From NCBI GenBank assembly GCA_907164885.2, contig OU015495.1:207886560-207950559 (forward strand): a stretch of 64,000 nucleotides of DNA, given 5' to 3'. Below the pieces are notes generated by a model that worked only from the letters and a program-made list of their open reading frames with translations, ran no database searches and was not told the origin of the DNA. Made by a program: the position numbers and the translations under genes. Below, piece by piece: positions 1 to 10,405 of this stretch. Source of the DNA: Dolomedes plantarius (taxonomy: Eukaryota > Arthropoda > Arachnida > Araneae > Dolomedidae). Numbering within the stretch: the first letter of the stretch is position 1; the number at the start of each line of letters is the position of its first letter.

Positions 1-287
1 CCAAAAAACATTATATCACCCACCTACCACCCTTATATTTTATACCTGATGTCACATGTTTTATAAGTTTTTGAATAAACTACAAAGTATAAGAAATCTA
101 TTTATAAATCTTAATTTATACGAAAATTAAATATCGTGAAACGAAAAAAATTACGTTAGAAAAATGAAATAAGATACAAAAGATTACGATGGGATTCCTT
201 GCTTCGCAACTTAGGATTTTCGTTACCATGACAAACTTACTCGGTTCACCAAACCAATACGAATCGTAAAGATTGTGATGAAATTTA
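1..287. other. AT-rich DNA, nothing recognised
   Basis: Left edge of the window up to the TA target site of the mariner at 288-289. I see no coding region, tandem array or terminal repeat here. Confidence 0.5.
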
Positions 288-462
288 TATTAGGTTGGCC
301 AAAATGTTCGTTCGGTTTCTTTTCTGGGAGATGGCTGTATTAGCACTTTCTTGACTTTAACGTCATCAAAATGAATTTATTTGAGTATGTTGTGACAGCT
401 ATCATACAGAGTACCTTTAAAACAAAAACTAATCAAAATTAGTGAACTTTTATTCCGCTATT

Positions 463-1118
463 TTCCTATTGAAAACGGAAGTAAATAAGGAACATTTTTG
501 GTAAATTATGATTTATTATATCAAGAAAGGCAAAAATGCAACTAAACCAAAAAGAAAAATATTTGTGCAGTGTATAGAGAAGGTGATACGACTGACAGAA
601 TGTGTCAAAAGTCGTTTGAGAAGTTTCATGTTGGCGATTTCTCGATAGAGAATGCTTGAGGATCGAACCCACCAGTTGAAGTTGAGAGCGATCAAACCGA
701 GACATTAATTGAGAACAATAAACGTTATACCAATTAGTAGATAGCCAATACACACTCAAAAATATAAATTAGGCCTTGAAAATCAGTTGCAACAGCTTGA
801 TTATGTTAATCGCTTTGATGCTTGTGTTCCACATAAGTTAAGCAAAAAAAAATATATTTTTGACGGTAACTTTGCATGCGATTCTCTACTTTAACGTAAC
901 GAAAGCTTTCGTTTTTAAAACAAACTACAACGGTCGAGAAAAATAGAATACTGTATAATAATTTGGAAAGGAAGAGGTCTTGAGACAAACGAAATGAACA
1001 ACCACCAACAACACTAAAGTACGGTCTTCATCCAAATAAGTTGATGTTGTGTATATGTTGGGATTGGAAGGAATTGCTTGAGTTCCTCTTTGAAAACCAA
1101 ACGGTTAGTTCCAACAAG
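463..1118 (+). pseudogene. Mariner transposase, N-terminal two thirds (decayed)
   Basis: Conceptual translation in shifting frames gives recognisable mariner blocks in order: a KKGKNAT-like start of the helix-turn-helix region, then LENQLQQLDYVNRFDACVPH followed by KLSKKK (the 'LGYV.RLDVWVPH.L' region), then a block equivalent to 'GLHPKKVMLCIWWDWKG' near 1025-1075. The last codons read '..NK' before the TA at 1119 where the pogo-like element entered. Several in-frame stops and frameshifts mean no protein is made. A minus-strand ORF over the same bases is a shadow. Confidence 0.8.
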
Positions 1119-1563
1119 TAGGGTAAGTGTCCCAAATATCGCCTACTCTAACTTTTTTTCGACATTTCATTCATTTTTTAGTTTCTAATTAGGCTGGAAA
1201 CTTAAAGAACATCAATAAGAACTATTACCTTTGGTATTCTGAGATCAAACAGCTGCAAAACCAGTGCCAGTTTAAGATATGTAGTTGAATTGATAAAATT
1301 GAAATTTTCAGTAACCCCAGGACGGTTCCTAATATCGCCTACCTTTGTTCCTATTACCGTCTACTAGGCGAAATTGGGAGCACCTATTAAAAGGCTTTGC
1401 TAACAGTCCTTCTAAGCAAGATTGAATGCTGGAGTTGTAAGAGGGGGAGGAAAAAAGAGAAGAAGAAAAACTGGAATGAAAACAACAGAATGAAGAACAG
1501 AAAATCTATTATGGAAAAAATTTATCAGAAATAATGCCAATAATTTAAACCTATTTTAGCCAC

Positions 1564-1855
1564 TTAATCCTTCAAGCAGAAGGAACATATGTATTTCCTG
1601 GCTGCGTCACAATATTTGTGGTTCCACTCAAAGCAGGAGCACACGAGCCACTCCTGACCACAGCATCCCCCTCTCTGCCGACGACATTTTGTATACAGCT
1701 GATTTCCCTTTCGAGCAAATCACCTGTACATTTTTACTTTGGACAGTTGTAATGCCCGTTTCGTGAACATTAAACGTTCTGGTAGGGTGGAACTTAATTT
1801 TCTCAAGTTCTGCTTTAAGAATTGTGAAGAAGGATTTCACGTTTTCTTCAGTGAA
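1564..1855 (-). pseudogene. Pogo-like transposase: first catalytic block fused to C-terminal zinc module
   Basis: From 1855 downward the minus strand encodes FFTILKAELEKIKFHPTRTF, then NVHETGITTVQSKNVQVI, then AERG. This is the pogo/jerky block that normally reads '..DETG..TVQ..'; here the catalytic Asp is His. After AERG the frame shifts and the text runs into CSCFEWNHKYC and YICSFCLKD before a TAA at 1564-1566. That matches the cysteine/histidine (PHD-like) tail at the C-terminus of some pogo-type transposases. The second and third catalytic residues are absent, so an internal deletion joined the two parts. Confidence 0.68.
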
Positions 1856-1862
1856 CTCTAGA

Positions 1863-3446
1863 GCCGGCCACTCACGCAGACTTCCGTCATCTGTGATGAC
1901 GGGCTTTTGGTACCTCAGGCACCAAGAGTCTCCGTCAGTGGGGTGTCTTGGTGAGACGTCAGATGATAAAAATGTTGTGTCTGGAATTTCAGTCCAGACC
2001 GAATTCCTGGCGCTAGAAGTCTCCGTGAGTGGGGTACTGTACGCTAGATACCAGGCGCCTGAAAGTTAGCCTGCAGTTTACCGCATGTTTTCGAACATAA
2101 TGGAAGCTGAAAAATTATTCTTTAATCCCGAATTTTTAATATCGTTCATTGAACTGTATAGAAAATTTATGAATAAACAATTTTTCAAATAAATAAGTAA
2201 ATAAACAAAATTAAACTTATTACAAAATGTCATTTATTTCAAATTTTTCTAAATATTTAATTTTTTTGTAATTTTTGTAATATTATTTGTTTAAAAGCGG
2301 GGAGACCACCTTTGCTCTCACAAAAATGCACTGATTTTACTACCAAGCTTAATGTGTTGTCAAACAGTTAATTTGTAATTAATTTAAACCAATTTTTTAG
2401 AGTGAAATGTACAAAGCTTTATCTGATAGAAAACAAAAGCAGAATTATTGGGAGATTATTAGAAATTATTTTATATAAAACAAAAGTTAATGTTTTATGA
2501 ATAATAAATACACTGCGTGCAGATTTTTTTTAAAATATGAGATATATATATTAAATTATTTGTATGCATTCTATCCGTAGGTAATATTTTAATCTACACC
2601 TAAAATAACTACCCTATTTCACATAAATATATTTTTAAAACATTCACATAAATATATATTTATAATATATATTTTAAATATATATTATTCACATAAATAT
2701 ATATTTAAAAGCATCGTAATGTACAAGAAATATCATAAAATGTTTTTTTAAAAAAAATGCTGTAAAATTTAATATTATGTACTTACGTAAATTTAGGTGG
2801 AAATTATATAAACATACTAGATATCTTGTATACAAAATTTTAGCAATTTGTGACCATTAGTTTTGAAGAAATAGTGCGCACAAGTTTGAAAAATAAGTTT
2901 TCAGAAAAAGCCATTTAAAGTTTAATTTTCTAAAAATCACTGTACTATTAGCTTTATACATTTGGCCATAAAATCGGTTCTAATTGTAGTATCGACTTCA
3001 TTTTTTTAAAAAGATTTCTTCCATTCCATTCTTCAAAATTAAATATAAATAACAATTTAGATATATAATTGAATAATGAAGAGGGTAGTATGGATTTGGA
3101 GAGCCACGTGGAATAAATAACTGATGCAATACGACAATTATTATTATTGAGTAAACATCTTTATTTTTTAGTTTATTAAATGTATTAATTAATAAAAAGA
3201 AAAAGCAAAGAAAATGGCATAATTTTATAAAATTGTATTAAATCATGAAGTTTTACCAACTCACTGTGCCGATGTTATTAAAATAACATCGAACTGAGCT
3301 AAATCGGGCATCACGAATGGGCGAAGGCAGGTGAACGAGACGGAAAATATCCGGCGCCTCGGACACCGTGAGTGGCTGATGCCAGGTATCCGAGGCGCGA
3401 AAATTCCAGCTGCCCCAGATGACGGAAGTCTACGTGAGTGGCCGGC
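1863..3446. mobile_element. Inverted-repeat element nested in the pogo transposase
   Basis: The left arm starts GCCGGCCACTCACGCAGACT at 1863. The right arm ends at 3446 with the reverse complement (one difference over about 30 bp). Inside both arms short motifs resembling CCGTGAGTGG and GACGGAAGTCT recur (1863-2070 and 3330-3446). The middle, 2075-3300, is very AT-rich and has no ORF. The element separates pogo transposase pieces 3476-3631 and 1564-1855, so it is a later insertion. The bases next to the arms (CTAGA, TTAGG) do not give a clean target duplication, so I leave the superfamily open. Confidence 0.6.
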
Positions 3447-3475
3447 TTAGGATTCTGGCGCTTGACAATGACTTT

Positions 3476-3631
3476 TCAGTTCTGATCGTTAATTGGGAAA
3501 CGTTCCTTTTCAAAAACAAATTCAATCACTTTCGACCAGCTGCGTTTGTTTTTTTCAGAGAAGGGGTGGGGAAGATTGTTTCTCAAGGCAAGTTGGTAGG
3601 CCATCTGCTTAACATCGCTTCGAGTCAAACC
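3476..3631 (-). pseudogene. Pogo-like transposase, N-terminal DNA-binding fragment
   Basis: The minus strand reads GLTRSDVKQMAYQLALRNN, then LPHPFSEKNKRSWSKVIEF. This matches the pogo/jerky N-terminal segment '.LT..DV..LAYQLA.RN.IPHPF' between the two CENP-B-like helix-turn-helix motifs. It stops at a TGA after about 50 codons. It lies upstream, in transcription order, of the catalytic fragment at 1564-1855. A plus-strand ORF over the same region is a shadow. Confidence 0.68.
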
Positions 3632-4553
3632 AAAAAAAAAATGGATTCTGTTGTGAAGCCGAGAAATTACGACGCCAAAATGGGAAGCCGTATCGGAACA
3701 AGTGGTAGCAAATTAGCGAATAGTTAAGCCAGCCATAAAAAAGGTGAAACATGAAATGCGTTGTGTATTAATTTAAGTTACAGAATTAATTTCAAGTAAC
3801 AAAGCGACATGAAAGATAACCCAGATAGGTTGTCTCAGGTAACATAGATTAAGTAGAGTAGTTACTTTAGGTTAACAGCACTTAGCTTAGCAAGAAAATA
3901 CATAACCCTACATACAGCCTGACCCACGTGCTAAGCAGAATGCAATACTCATTAACTTAAGCTCTACCCAAAGAAACATTATCCACTACAGTAAATTAAA
4001 TTACAGACAAGGGGTTTAAGGAGCAAATAAGAAAATTTATTTTACTAAATATAATGAAAAAAAGGGAATACTTAATTGTACACAGCCATGCCATGCTCCT
4101 CGCTCCACACTATATATGCCGAATCCTAATATCGCCTGGTAGGCGATATTAGGATCAACTTGGTAGGCGATATTAGGAGCACAACACAGTTAACACAAAC
4201 ATGCTAAGAACGAAGTTTAAAACGCAGTTTTTTTTTTCAAAAATAATAGCACCACTATATTCTATGTTTAATGCACTTTCAAATGGTATAAGCAAAATTA
4301 GAATTTGGATGCGCCTACCTGGTCATTCCCTGGATTCTTTGGAGCCAGAATATAGGAAGACAACAACCAAAACAACTTCAGACGCCATATAGTTTCTGTT
4401 GTTAGTCATAAGAGCGTTGCGGCTAGCGCCGCTAATAGTACAAACCCAGAACTAAGAAATTACTGCATTTTCTCATACATAGCGCGAATTGTACTTTGGA
4501 AACACGAGTAGGCGATATTAAGCACAAGGGAAATATTCGGGACACCCACCCTA

Positions 4554-5002
4554 TGCTCAATATTATGCCACTGAAAGCATCACTTGACGAAAAGTGTTTG
4601 GAATCATTCAAAAGAAAACACGTAATCTTCTGGCAGGATTACGCAAGACCACAGGTTTCCCTGATAACCAGGCAAAAACTGTTGCATCTTACACCGCATT
4701 TACACAGTCGCGATGGCGGCGAATCGAATCGCGGAGGGCGAATGTGTAAACGGTGTGCTTGCCGTTTCTCCTCACCAATCGTGGCGCTCGCTTTGGGAGC
4801 GGTTTTCTAGAGACGGGAAGGCTTGTTCACAGCAAGAGGCGGGAATGTGAGAACGGTCATTCGCGTCGATGCAGGAACGTGACTAATGTCTCGAGAATTT
4901 CTTGCGGGCGGTGCGATCGCGAATGTGTAAATGCGGCATTAGCTGGGAAGTTCTGATTCATCTACTGTATTCGACAGACAGTGCACATTCGGATTTTCCT
5001 TT
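4554..5002 (+). pseudogene. Mariner transposase, central segment (interrupted by a MITE)
   Basis: Bases 4554-4691 encode LKASLDEKCLE, then VIFWQDYARPQVSLITRQKL. This holds the second catalytic Asp region (mariner 'HQDNARPH'), with the downstream His replaced by Gln. After the MITE at 4692-4938 the text resumes as SWEVLIHLLYSTDSAHSDF, the mariner 'GWE.L.HPPYSPD.APSDFH' block carrying the third catalytic Asp position. Removing the MITE and one TTA copy keeps the frame. It ends at 5002, where Copia entered. Confidence 0.85.
4692..4938. mobile_element. PIF/Harbinger-like MITE in mariner coding sequence
   Basis: A 247-bp, unusually GC-rich unit. Its left end reads CACCGCATTTACACAGTCGC and the right end, reversed, TGCCGCATTTACACATTCGC. 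It is flanked by TTA (4689-4691 and 4939-4941), the 3-bp target type of PIF/Harbinger elements. ORFs crossing it are artefacts of its base composition. It sits in frame between mariner codons, so excision of the unit plus one TTA would restore the reading frame. Confidence 0.72.
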
Positions 5003-5299
5003 TGTAAGAAACTCTAGAACGACATCAGAGGCACAAGAAAACGCGGGCTTAATTGACAACACAAGGACAAGACTTACACAAAAACAGCGGTATATATACA
5101 TAGGCAAGGATTAAAGCACTGACCAATCATAAGCGAGTAATAAACAATAAGCCAATGAGAAACATTCGAATCAATCGTACTTGAAAGAAAGCTACAGTGT
5201 ATTTCAAAACAAAGATTAAGTGACTATAGAACAGATTAAACAATCAGGAATGCGATAGTGTTAAACATCAACCAATAAGAGAAGAGATTATATCTAACA
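5003..5299 (-). repeat. Copia 3' LTR
   Basis: Aligns with 9174-9453 along its length; shared landmarks include ACGACATCAGAGGCACAAGA and GGTATATATACATAGGCAAG. It has TG..CA termini and is 17 bp longer than the other LTR, mainly from one indel near 5055. Confidence 0.9.
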
Positions 5300-5308
5300 C
5301 TTCCCCTT
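5300..5308 (-). promoter_or_regulatory. Copia polypurine tract
   Basis: The minus strand reads AAGGGGAAG immediately before the LTR start TGTTAGA. This is the position of the plus-strand primer in LTR retrotransposons. Confidence 0.7.
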
Positions 5309-5556
5309 AATCGGTTCACATAGAACACAAAAATAATAATTTTTCCAATTTACATTTTGGTAAACATTTTGTAAAAAGATCAGTAATTTGTGATTCAGTA
5401 CAAATATATTTCACACATATAACATTTTGTGTTAAAGTTTCCCTTATGTACTTTAATTTTACATTTAAGTGCTTTGACCTGACACAAATATTTTCATTTA
5501 ATACACTAGCTATCTGATTGTCTTAAAAAACTGTAACATAATTTACATGTGAAATT

Positions 5557-5835
5557 TCATTTATAACCATTTTTATAGAATAAAAGATCTTGGAAAGATT
5601 TACACATAGCAATAATTTCTGCATATGTTGATGAAAGAGAAATACAATTTTGCTTTTCACAACACCAAAGAATGGGGCAGTTATTAAACATTAAAACATA
5701 CCCAGTCATTGATTTTCTGTCATCTGAATAAGAAGCCCAATCTTCATCAACATACAAATCAAGATTAAAATCATCACCCTTTTTAAAAACAAGTTTAAGG
5801 GATAAGGAACCTTTCATCTTAAAATTCATTCTCAT
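5557..5835 (-). pseudogene. Copia RNase H domain fragment
   Basis: Encodes DLYVDEDWASYSDDRKSMTG, then QNCISLSSTYAEIIA. These are the Copia RNase H signatures 'D.DWA.....R.S..G' and 'LSS.EAEY.A', although the second acidic position reads Tyr here. The C-terminus is intact to the stop near 5557. It is separated from the RT fragment by frame breaks at 5836-6005. Confidence 0.85.
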
Positions 5836-6005
5836 ATCTTAAAATTCAATTTAATCCAGTCCAGTCAGCAACGGTTGGTTTTTCCTGAAGTTAGTTGAGG
5901 TAGTTAAACTAAAAAAGAATATCTGGTCTCGAAGTTACGGCCAAATAAAGCAGGGAGCCAACAGGCTCACGATAAGGACCTTCAAATACGGAAACTTTAG
6001 AGAAA

Positions 6006-6575
6006 TCAGCTGGGGTAGATTTCTCTAAATGTCCCATATTTTGGCTCTAAAGGAATAGAACATGGTTTGCAGTCACTCATATTGAAGAATTTCAAAATTT
6101 TCAAGATGTAATCCTCCTGATCAAGATACAGTTCTTTGTCTGTAAAATACATTCGTATTCCTAGATAATCAGTCAGTGGCTCAGATTTTGACATCTGAAA
6201 CCGGTCCTGAAAAAGTTTAATGACAGTCTCCATCGCAGCAATATATGATCCGGCTAAAAGCAGGTCATCCACATAAAGACAAACAACCATCTTCTTTCCA
6301 ACAACTTTTTTAACAACTCGAATGAAGATACACGGATCAAAATTCGATTTCTTGAAATTGATTTGGTTCATGAACTGTAGAAATTTATGATATCATTGCC
6401 TTGGAGCCTGTTTCAACCCATACAGGCTCTTGAGAAGTTTACAAAATCTGCCTGATTTATCGTCATATCCTTCTGGCTGACACATGTACACAGTCTCATC
6501 CAAATCATCGTTTAGAAATGCCGTTTGCACATCCATTGTATAAGCATGTAGATTTTCTTGTAATATTATGGCCAA
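6006..6575 (-). pseudogene. Copia reverse transcriptase, two frames
   Basis: 6393-6575 encodes YTMDVQTAFLNDDLDETVYM and LKSLYGLKQAPRQ, the first catalytic Asp and the 'YGLKQ' motif. 6006-6371 encodes NQINFKKSNFDPCIF, then VCLYVDDLLLAGS, the catalytic YVDD box. A frameshift separates the two near 6380. The upstream thumb and linker (6576-6997) is also broken. The motifs themselves are well preserved. Confidence 0.9.
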
Positions 6576-6997
6576 AACTAGTCTAAGAGATGAGATATTG
6601 ATTACCGGAGAGAAGGTTTCAGTATAATCAATTCCTTCCGTTGAAATCCTCTGGCAACGAGACGAGCTTTATATGTACCATCTCTTTTTCTTTTGAACAC
6701 TCAATTGCTAGTTATTGGTTTCTTCACATATGCTGGTAGTTCAACTAATTCCCAGACTTTGTGTACTTCCATGGAGAGCATTTCTTCGTCCATAGCAGCT
6801 TTCCATTGGACGTGCTCTTTTCTGGGTAAAGATTTTATATCCTAAAAGCTTAATACTTCATGTGTTTCAAGCATTACTTTATATGCTTCATATTTAGATG
6901 GAAATTTTCTCTTTCTTTGAGATCTTCTAACATGTTCTTGATTTACATCTATGGCCTCAGGTTCTTTAAAATTTGTCTCACTTTCAACTTCTTCCTT

Positions 6998-7276
6998 TCA
7001 GTCTATCTCTTTTTCATATTCTTCCTTAAACTCCATCACTCTTTCTTTGTTTTCTTCCCCTGAATCTCTAGAATTTAAAGTGTTAGGTGAATCATTTATT
7101 ACTACTTTCTTTTCATTAAATCGGACGTTTCTTGAAACGAATACTCTTCTTGTAAGGGCATCCATGACTGTGTATCCCATGTTAGTGTATCCAACAAAAA
7201 TCATCCTTTTTGATTTTGGATTATGCTTTCTTCTGTGAGCTTCTAGAATTTTAACATAGACATCGCATCCAAACAC
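6998..7276 (-). pseudogene. Copia integrase C-terminal region
   Basis: Encodes MFGCDVYVKI, then SKRMIFVGYTNMGYTVMD and RRVFVSRNVRFNE. This is the conserved segment downstream of the Copia integrase core ('FGC.AYV', 'K...FVGY', 'R.V..SRDV.F.E'). A frame break near 7300 separates it from the core. Confidence 0.85.
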
Positions 7277-7336
7277 TTTAATTTGACCTCATATCAGGTT
7301 TACTGGAATACTTCAAATCATACGGAATATTATTAT

Positions 7337-7948
7337 CTATGCTTGAACTGGGAATTCTGTTATGAAGATAAGCAGCAACTTGAATAGCATATTCCCAACA
7401 ATTCTTAGGCAAATTTGAATAATATAGTAAAGCACGACCCTTTTCAAATGTGTCCTATTCATTCTTTCTGCAACTCCATTTAACTGAGGGGTATAAGGGG
7501 GACAAGCATCAATAGTCACACCAGCTTTGTTTACAATTTGTTTGAGTTCACCAGATAAATATCCTTGAGTATTATCACAACGAATTCCTCTTGAACTGTC
7601 ATTCAACTTCTTTATCTCTGAAGCAACATCACTTTTTCTCTTAATCAGATGCACTTCACAAAAATGAGAATAGTCATCAACTAAAGTTAGGACGTACCTT
7701 TTACCTGACGGAGTCTGTGGTTCAACGGGTCCACACAAATAATAATGAATCATTTTCATAAGGGCCTTTTCTCTGCTTTGGTTTTCTTTTCCAATGGGAT
7801 TCGCGGGTTGGTTTGCTAGTACACAGTTTTTACAAAAAGCATCACTCGTAGGTAGCCCGAGCCTCTTCAGAACTTGAATTCCTGAATGACCTAGTCTGTG
7901 ATGCCAAAGTTCAGCTTCTTCTTTTTCTGCCAAAAGTAAATTAGACAC
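7337..7948 (-). pseudogene. Copia integrase: zinc-binding and catalytic core
   Basis: The N-terminal part has ELWHHRLGHSG followed by CKNC, the H-H-C-C zinc module (GAG-pre-integrase). The core follows: LTLVDDYSHF (Asp), GIRCDNTQGYL (Asp) and PQLNGVAERMNRT (Glu), so the catalytic acidic residues are present. After MNRT the frame slips. The core motif RCDNTQGY departs from the usual 'RSDNGGEY'. Confidence 0.9.
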
Positions 7949-8144
7949 GGTGGGCGTAAGATCACAAGCATATTGACCTTTGGAATTTGGCTTGCACTAA
8001 ATAAAACTTTTACTTCCATTTTCGACAACAGCTCCTTCGTTTTTGAAAGTAACGGAATATCCAGCCTTTTGAATTTGTTTCACAGAAATAAGACTTCCAT
8101 TCAATTGAGGAATGTACAGTACATCGTTAAGGAGTATTTCTTGT

Positions 8145-8336
8145 TTATTTTTCCAACGTGCCACGAATAGTTCCAATTCCTTTAACTTCTAGCTGACTTA
8201 AATTTGATGCACAAGACACAGTTCCGGTTGAGGGATTCAATTCTCCAAACCATTCTTGATCTGAACACATATGAGCCGTCGCACCGCTATCAACGATAAA
8301 AGTTTGGATTTCCGTTTTTCGTGCAACAAAGGTCAC
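8145..8336 (-). pseudogene. Copia aspartic protease fragment
   Basis: Encodes TFIVDSGATAHMCSD, the Copia protease active-site motif DSGA(T/S)xHM, between the zinc-knuckle gag and the integrase. The frame breaks on both sides. Confidence 0.88.
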
Positions 8337-8375
8337 GGCTACTGCTGCTTCTTTCGGTGGAGAGTTCTTTACAGT

Positions 8376-9123
8376 CTAAGACCGGCAGTTTCGTTTTATA
8401 TGTCCTTTTCTACCGTACTGATAGCAAACCAAATTCATACGGCAAAATTTGGTGGTATGTCCACCTCTATGGCACTTGAAACAGACAGCACTTCGATAAT
8501 TCATAGAAAAAGCTACGTTATTCGATGATTCACTCTTTACCAGTTTCGAATTTGAAGTTCGACGATCCTTTAATAAAGCTTGGGCATCCAGAAGTCTGCC
8601 ACACACAAACTCTAACGTAAAGTTACTCGATGGTTGATTTTCGATTGCAGACTTCGCTGAGTCATATTCCGGTGGCAATGGCATTCAAAGGTACACGACA
8701 ACATCCATATCATTCACTGTAGCGCCACACGACTTTAACTGCGTTACAAGTCCGTTAACTTCATCAATATATTCTTGCATAGAAGTTTGCCTTTTCTTTT
8801 TCAACGTTGCGAGTCTCTTTCTGACTAATATTTCACTTACTGCACCTTCTCTTGCATACATTGATTTCAACTCGCTGAGAATTGTAGCACACGCATTTTC
8901 TGCTGAAAGCGAAACTAAAATTTTGTCACTCAAAAATTATAACATCAAGGTATAAGCGTTCTTGCCGGCGGCAACTTCTTCTGCTTTCGTTACATCCGCT
9001 TCGTTTTCTAAATAAATAAATGTCCAAGTTGTTTGCCGCAAATACTGATTCAATTCTTCTGCACCACAAATTGAAATTCAATCCATTAAACTGTTCAATT
9101 CTGTATTTTACTTCGTCGTTCAT
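8376..9123 (-). pseudogene. Copia gag with zinc knuckles
   Basis: A start at 9123 (MNDEVKYRIEQFNGLNFNLW) fits the usual Copia gag opening 'F.G.N...W'. The frame shifts near 9010, and 8685-8933 continues as gag, then 8376-8684. The end has two knuckles: CFKCHRGGHTTKFC is a complete CX2CX4HX4C, while CYQYGRKGHIKRNC has Tyr for the second Cys. RNA packaging would probably be impaired even without the frame breaks. Confidence 0.85.
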
Positions 9124-9173
9124 TTCGTGTAAATTGGAAACGATGGTAGACCAAAACTTGAACAACGGTCTGC

Positions 9174-9453
9174 TGTAAGAAATTCAAGAACGACATCAGA
9201 GGCACAAGAAAACGTGGGTTTTATTGACAACACAAAAACAGCGGTATATATACATAGGCAAGGATTAAAGCACTGACCAGCCATAAGCGAGTAATAAACA
9301 AAAAGCCAATGAGAAACATTTGCCTCAATCGTACCTGAAAGAAAGCTACAGTGTATTTAAAAACAAAGATTAACTGACTATGGAATAGATTAGCCAATCA
9401 GTAATGAGATAGTGTTAAACATTAACCAATAAAAGAAGCGATTATATCTAACA
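9174..9453 (-). repeat. Copia 5' LTR
   Basis: Partner of 5003-5299. It directly precedes the gag-side internal sequence on the minus strand. Confidence 0.9.
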
Positions 9454-9458
9454 CATTT

Positions 9459-9615
9459 ATTTTGGTCTTTACAAAATTCTCGTACTGAAACAAATTTCAA
9501 TTCCCAGGAAGACAGTAAAATGAACCTGGCACAGTACTTTGCTCCAGAATATAAAAAGTTTTGGGAGAATGGAATGATGAAGTTGTTTCAAGGAGGGCAG
9601 AAGGTAGTTGAATAA
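9459..9615 (+). pseudogene. Mariner transposase, C-terminal end
   Basis: Reads FWSLQNSR at the Copia junction, then after a frame change NLAQYFAPEYKKFWENGMMK and LFQGGQKVVE before TAA at 9613-9615. This matches the mariner tail 'L..FFA.K..KFW.DGI.KLPERWQKVVE'. It lies about 100 bp before the right terminal repeat, as expected. Confidence 0.85.
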
Positions 9616-9714
9616 AACGGTGAGTACACAGTTCTCTAAAGTTATTAAGGAAAATGAAAAATGTATCCTCTATTTTTACTTCAAAACTGAACGAACTTTT
9701 TGTCCAACTTAATA

Positions 9715-10397
9715 GTATATAAAGAAACTTACCATTAATGGCACGTTTGAATTCTCATAATGCAAAAAGAAAAAATAAATAAATAGATAATAATATAATC
9801 CGCAGAAATCTAATTTTTCCCTTAATTGCATGAAACAGTATATTTTAATACTGACCATGAAAAATTTAAATCGAAATGTAATTATCATTACTTTATGAGT
9901 TTTTGAATAGGCACAACTAAAAACTCATTTTCTGTTTCCTGTTTGATTACAATTTGGATTTTTTTCTAAGCGAGGAAAATAATTGATTCCACTTAGGTAT
10001 ACAGACATCTTTTAATAACATCAAATAAAAGGAAACTGATTCATGTTTTAAGTCGCATTGTTTTTACTGGTTTGTTAACTATTGTCTTATGAAGAGCTTG
10101 ATTTCTAAATCTGAAACCGAAATTAACTGTTTCATCCATTATTATAATTCCGGTGAATAACGACGTCTTTACATTCCCAAAATAAATTATTGGCAATTTA
10201 TAGTATTTATTTTAAATGAATTTGGAATCAAAATTAATCGAATGTTGTATCATATTTCCATTAAAGCTGACATTAAAAGTTATCATTAAGAATCCAAGAC
10301 TTGATGTTTTGCACATAATTTTCATTACATTTGTGATTTTTTTTTCTGTTTAATGGTGTAGTTTAGTTTTTTCTTAAGAGCGAAGTTGTCTTTTATA
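9715..10397. other. AT-rich DNA, nothing recognised
   Basis: Between the mariner right end and the hAT target site. No ORF of note, no terminal repeats and no tandem structure seen. Confidence 0.5.
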
Positions 10398-10405
10398 GGT
10401 TATAC

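Larger units (their letters stand above)
1121..4551 (-). mobile_element. Pogo-like DNA transposon inserted in the mariner
   Basis: The left end reads GGGTAAGTGTCCCAAATAT and the right end, on the minus strand, GGGTGGGTGTCCCGAATAT. TA target copies lie at 1119-1120 and 4552-4553. A subterminal motif, ATCGCCTAC and its complement GTAGGCGAT, recurs near 1140, 1334, 4128, 4140, 4160 and 4508, as is common at transposase-binding ends. Two minus-strand fragments inside (3476-3631 and 1564-1855) match pogo-type transposase in the right order. The element is dead: it lacks most of the catalytic domain and contains another insertion at 1863-3446. Confidence 0.8.
5003..9453 (-). mobile_element. Copia (Ty1/copia) LTR retrotransposon, degenerate
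   Basis: LTRs lie at 5003-5299 and 9174-9453. On the minus strand they start TGTTAGATATAATC and end TTCTTACA. A polypurine tract, AAGGGGAAG on the minus strand, abuts the 3' LTR. Gag, protease, integrase, reverse transcriptase and RNase H follow in Copia order on the minus strand. The flanking five bases CCTTT (4998-5002) and CATTT (9454-9458) are a target duplication with one difference. Deleting the element and one copy restores the mariner codons DFPLFWSLQN. The LTRs differ by several indels and substitutions and the ORF has many breaks, so it is an old insertion. Confidence 0.93.
290..9712 (+). mobile_element. Mariner DNA transposon, split by three later insertions
   Basis: The left terminal inverted repeat begins TTAGGTTGGCCAAAATG at 290. 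The right one, read on the minus strand from 9712, begins TTAAGTTGGACAAAAAG. Both are flanked by TA (288-289 and 9713-9714), the mariner target duplication. Between them lie four colinear pieces of one mariner transposase reading on the plus strand (about 463-1118, 4554-4691, 4942-5002 and 9459-9615). Removing the elements at 1121-4551, 4692-4938 and 5003-9453, each with one target copy, leaves about 1.28 kb, the usual mariner length. Many stops and indels show it is an old, dead copy. The family assignment is secure; the subfamily is not. Confidence 0.88.

Noticed and set aside
4496..5114. Cysteine/arginine-rich ORFs in a GC-rich stretch
   Set aside because: They arise from the Harbinger-like MITE and its junctions with mariner and the Copia LTR.
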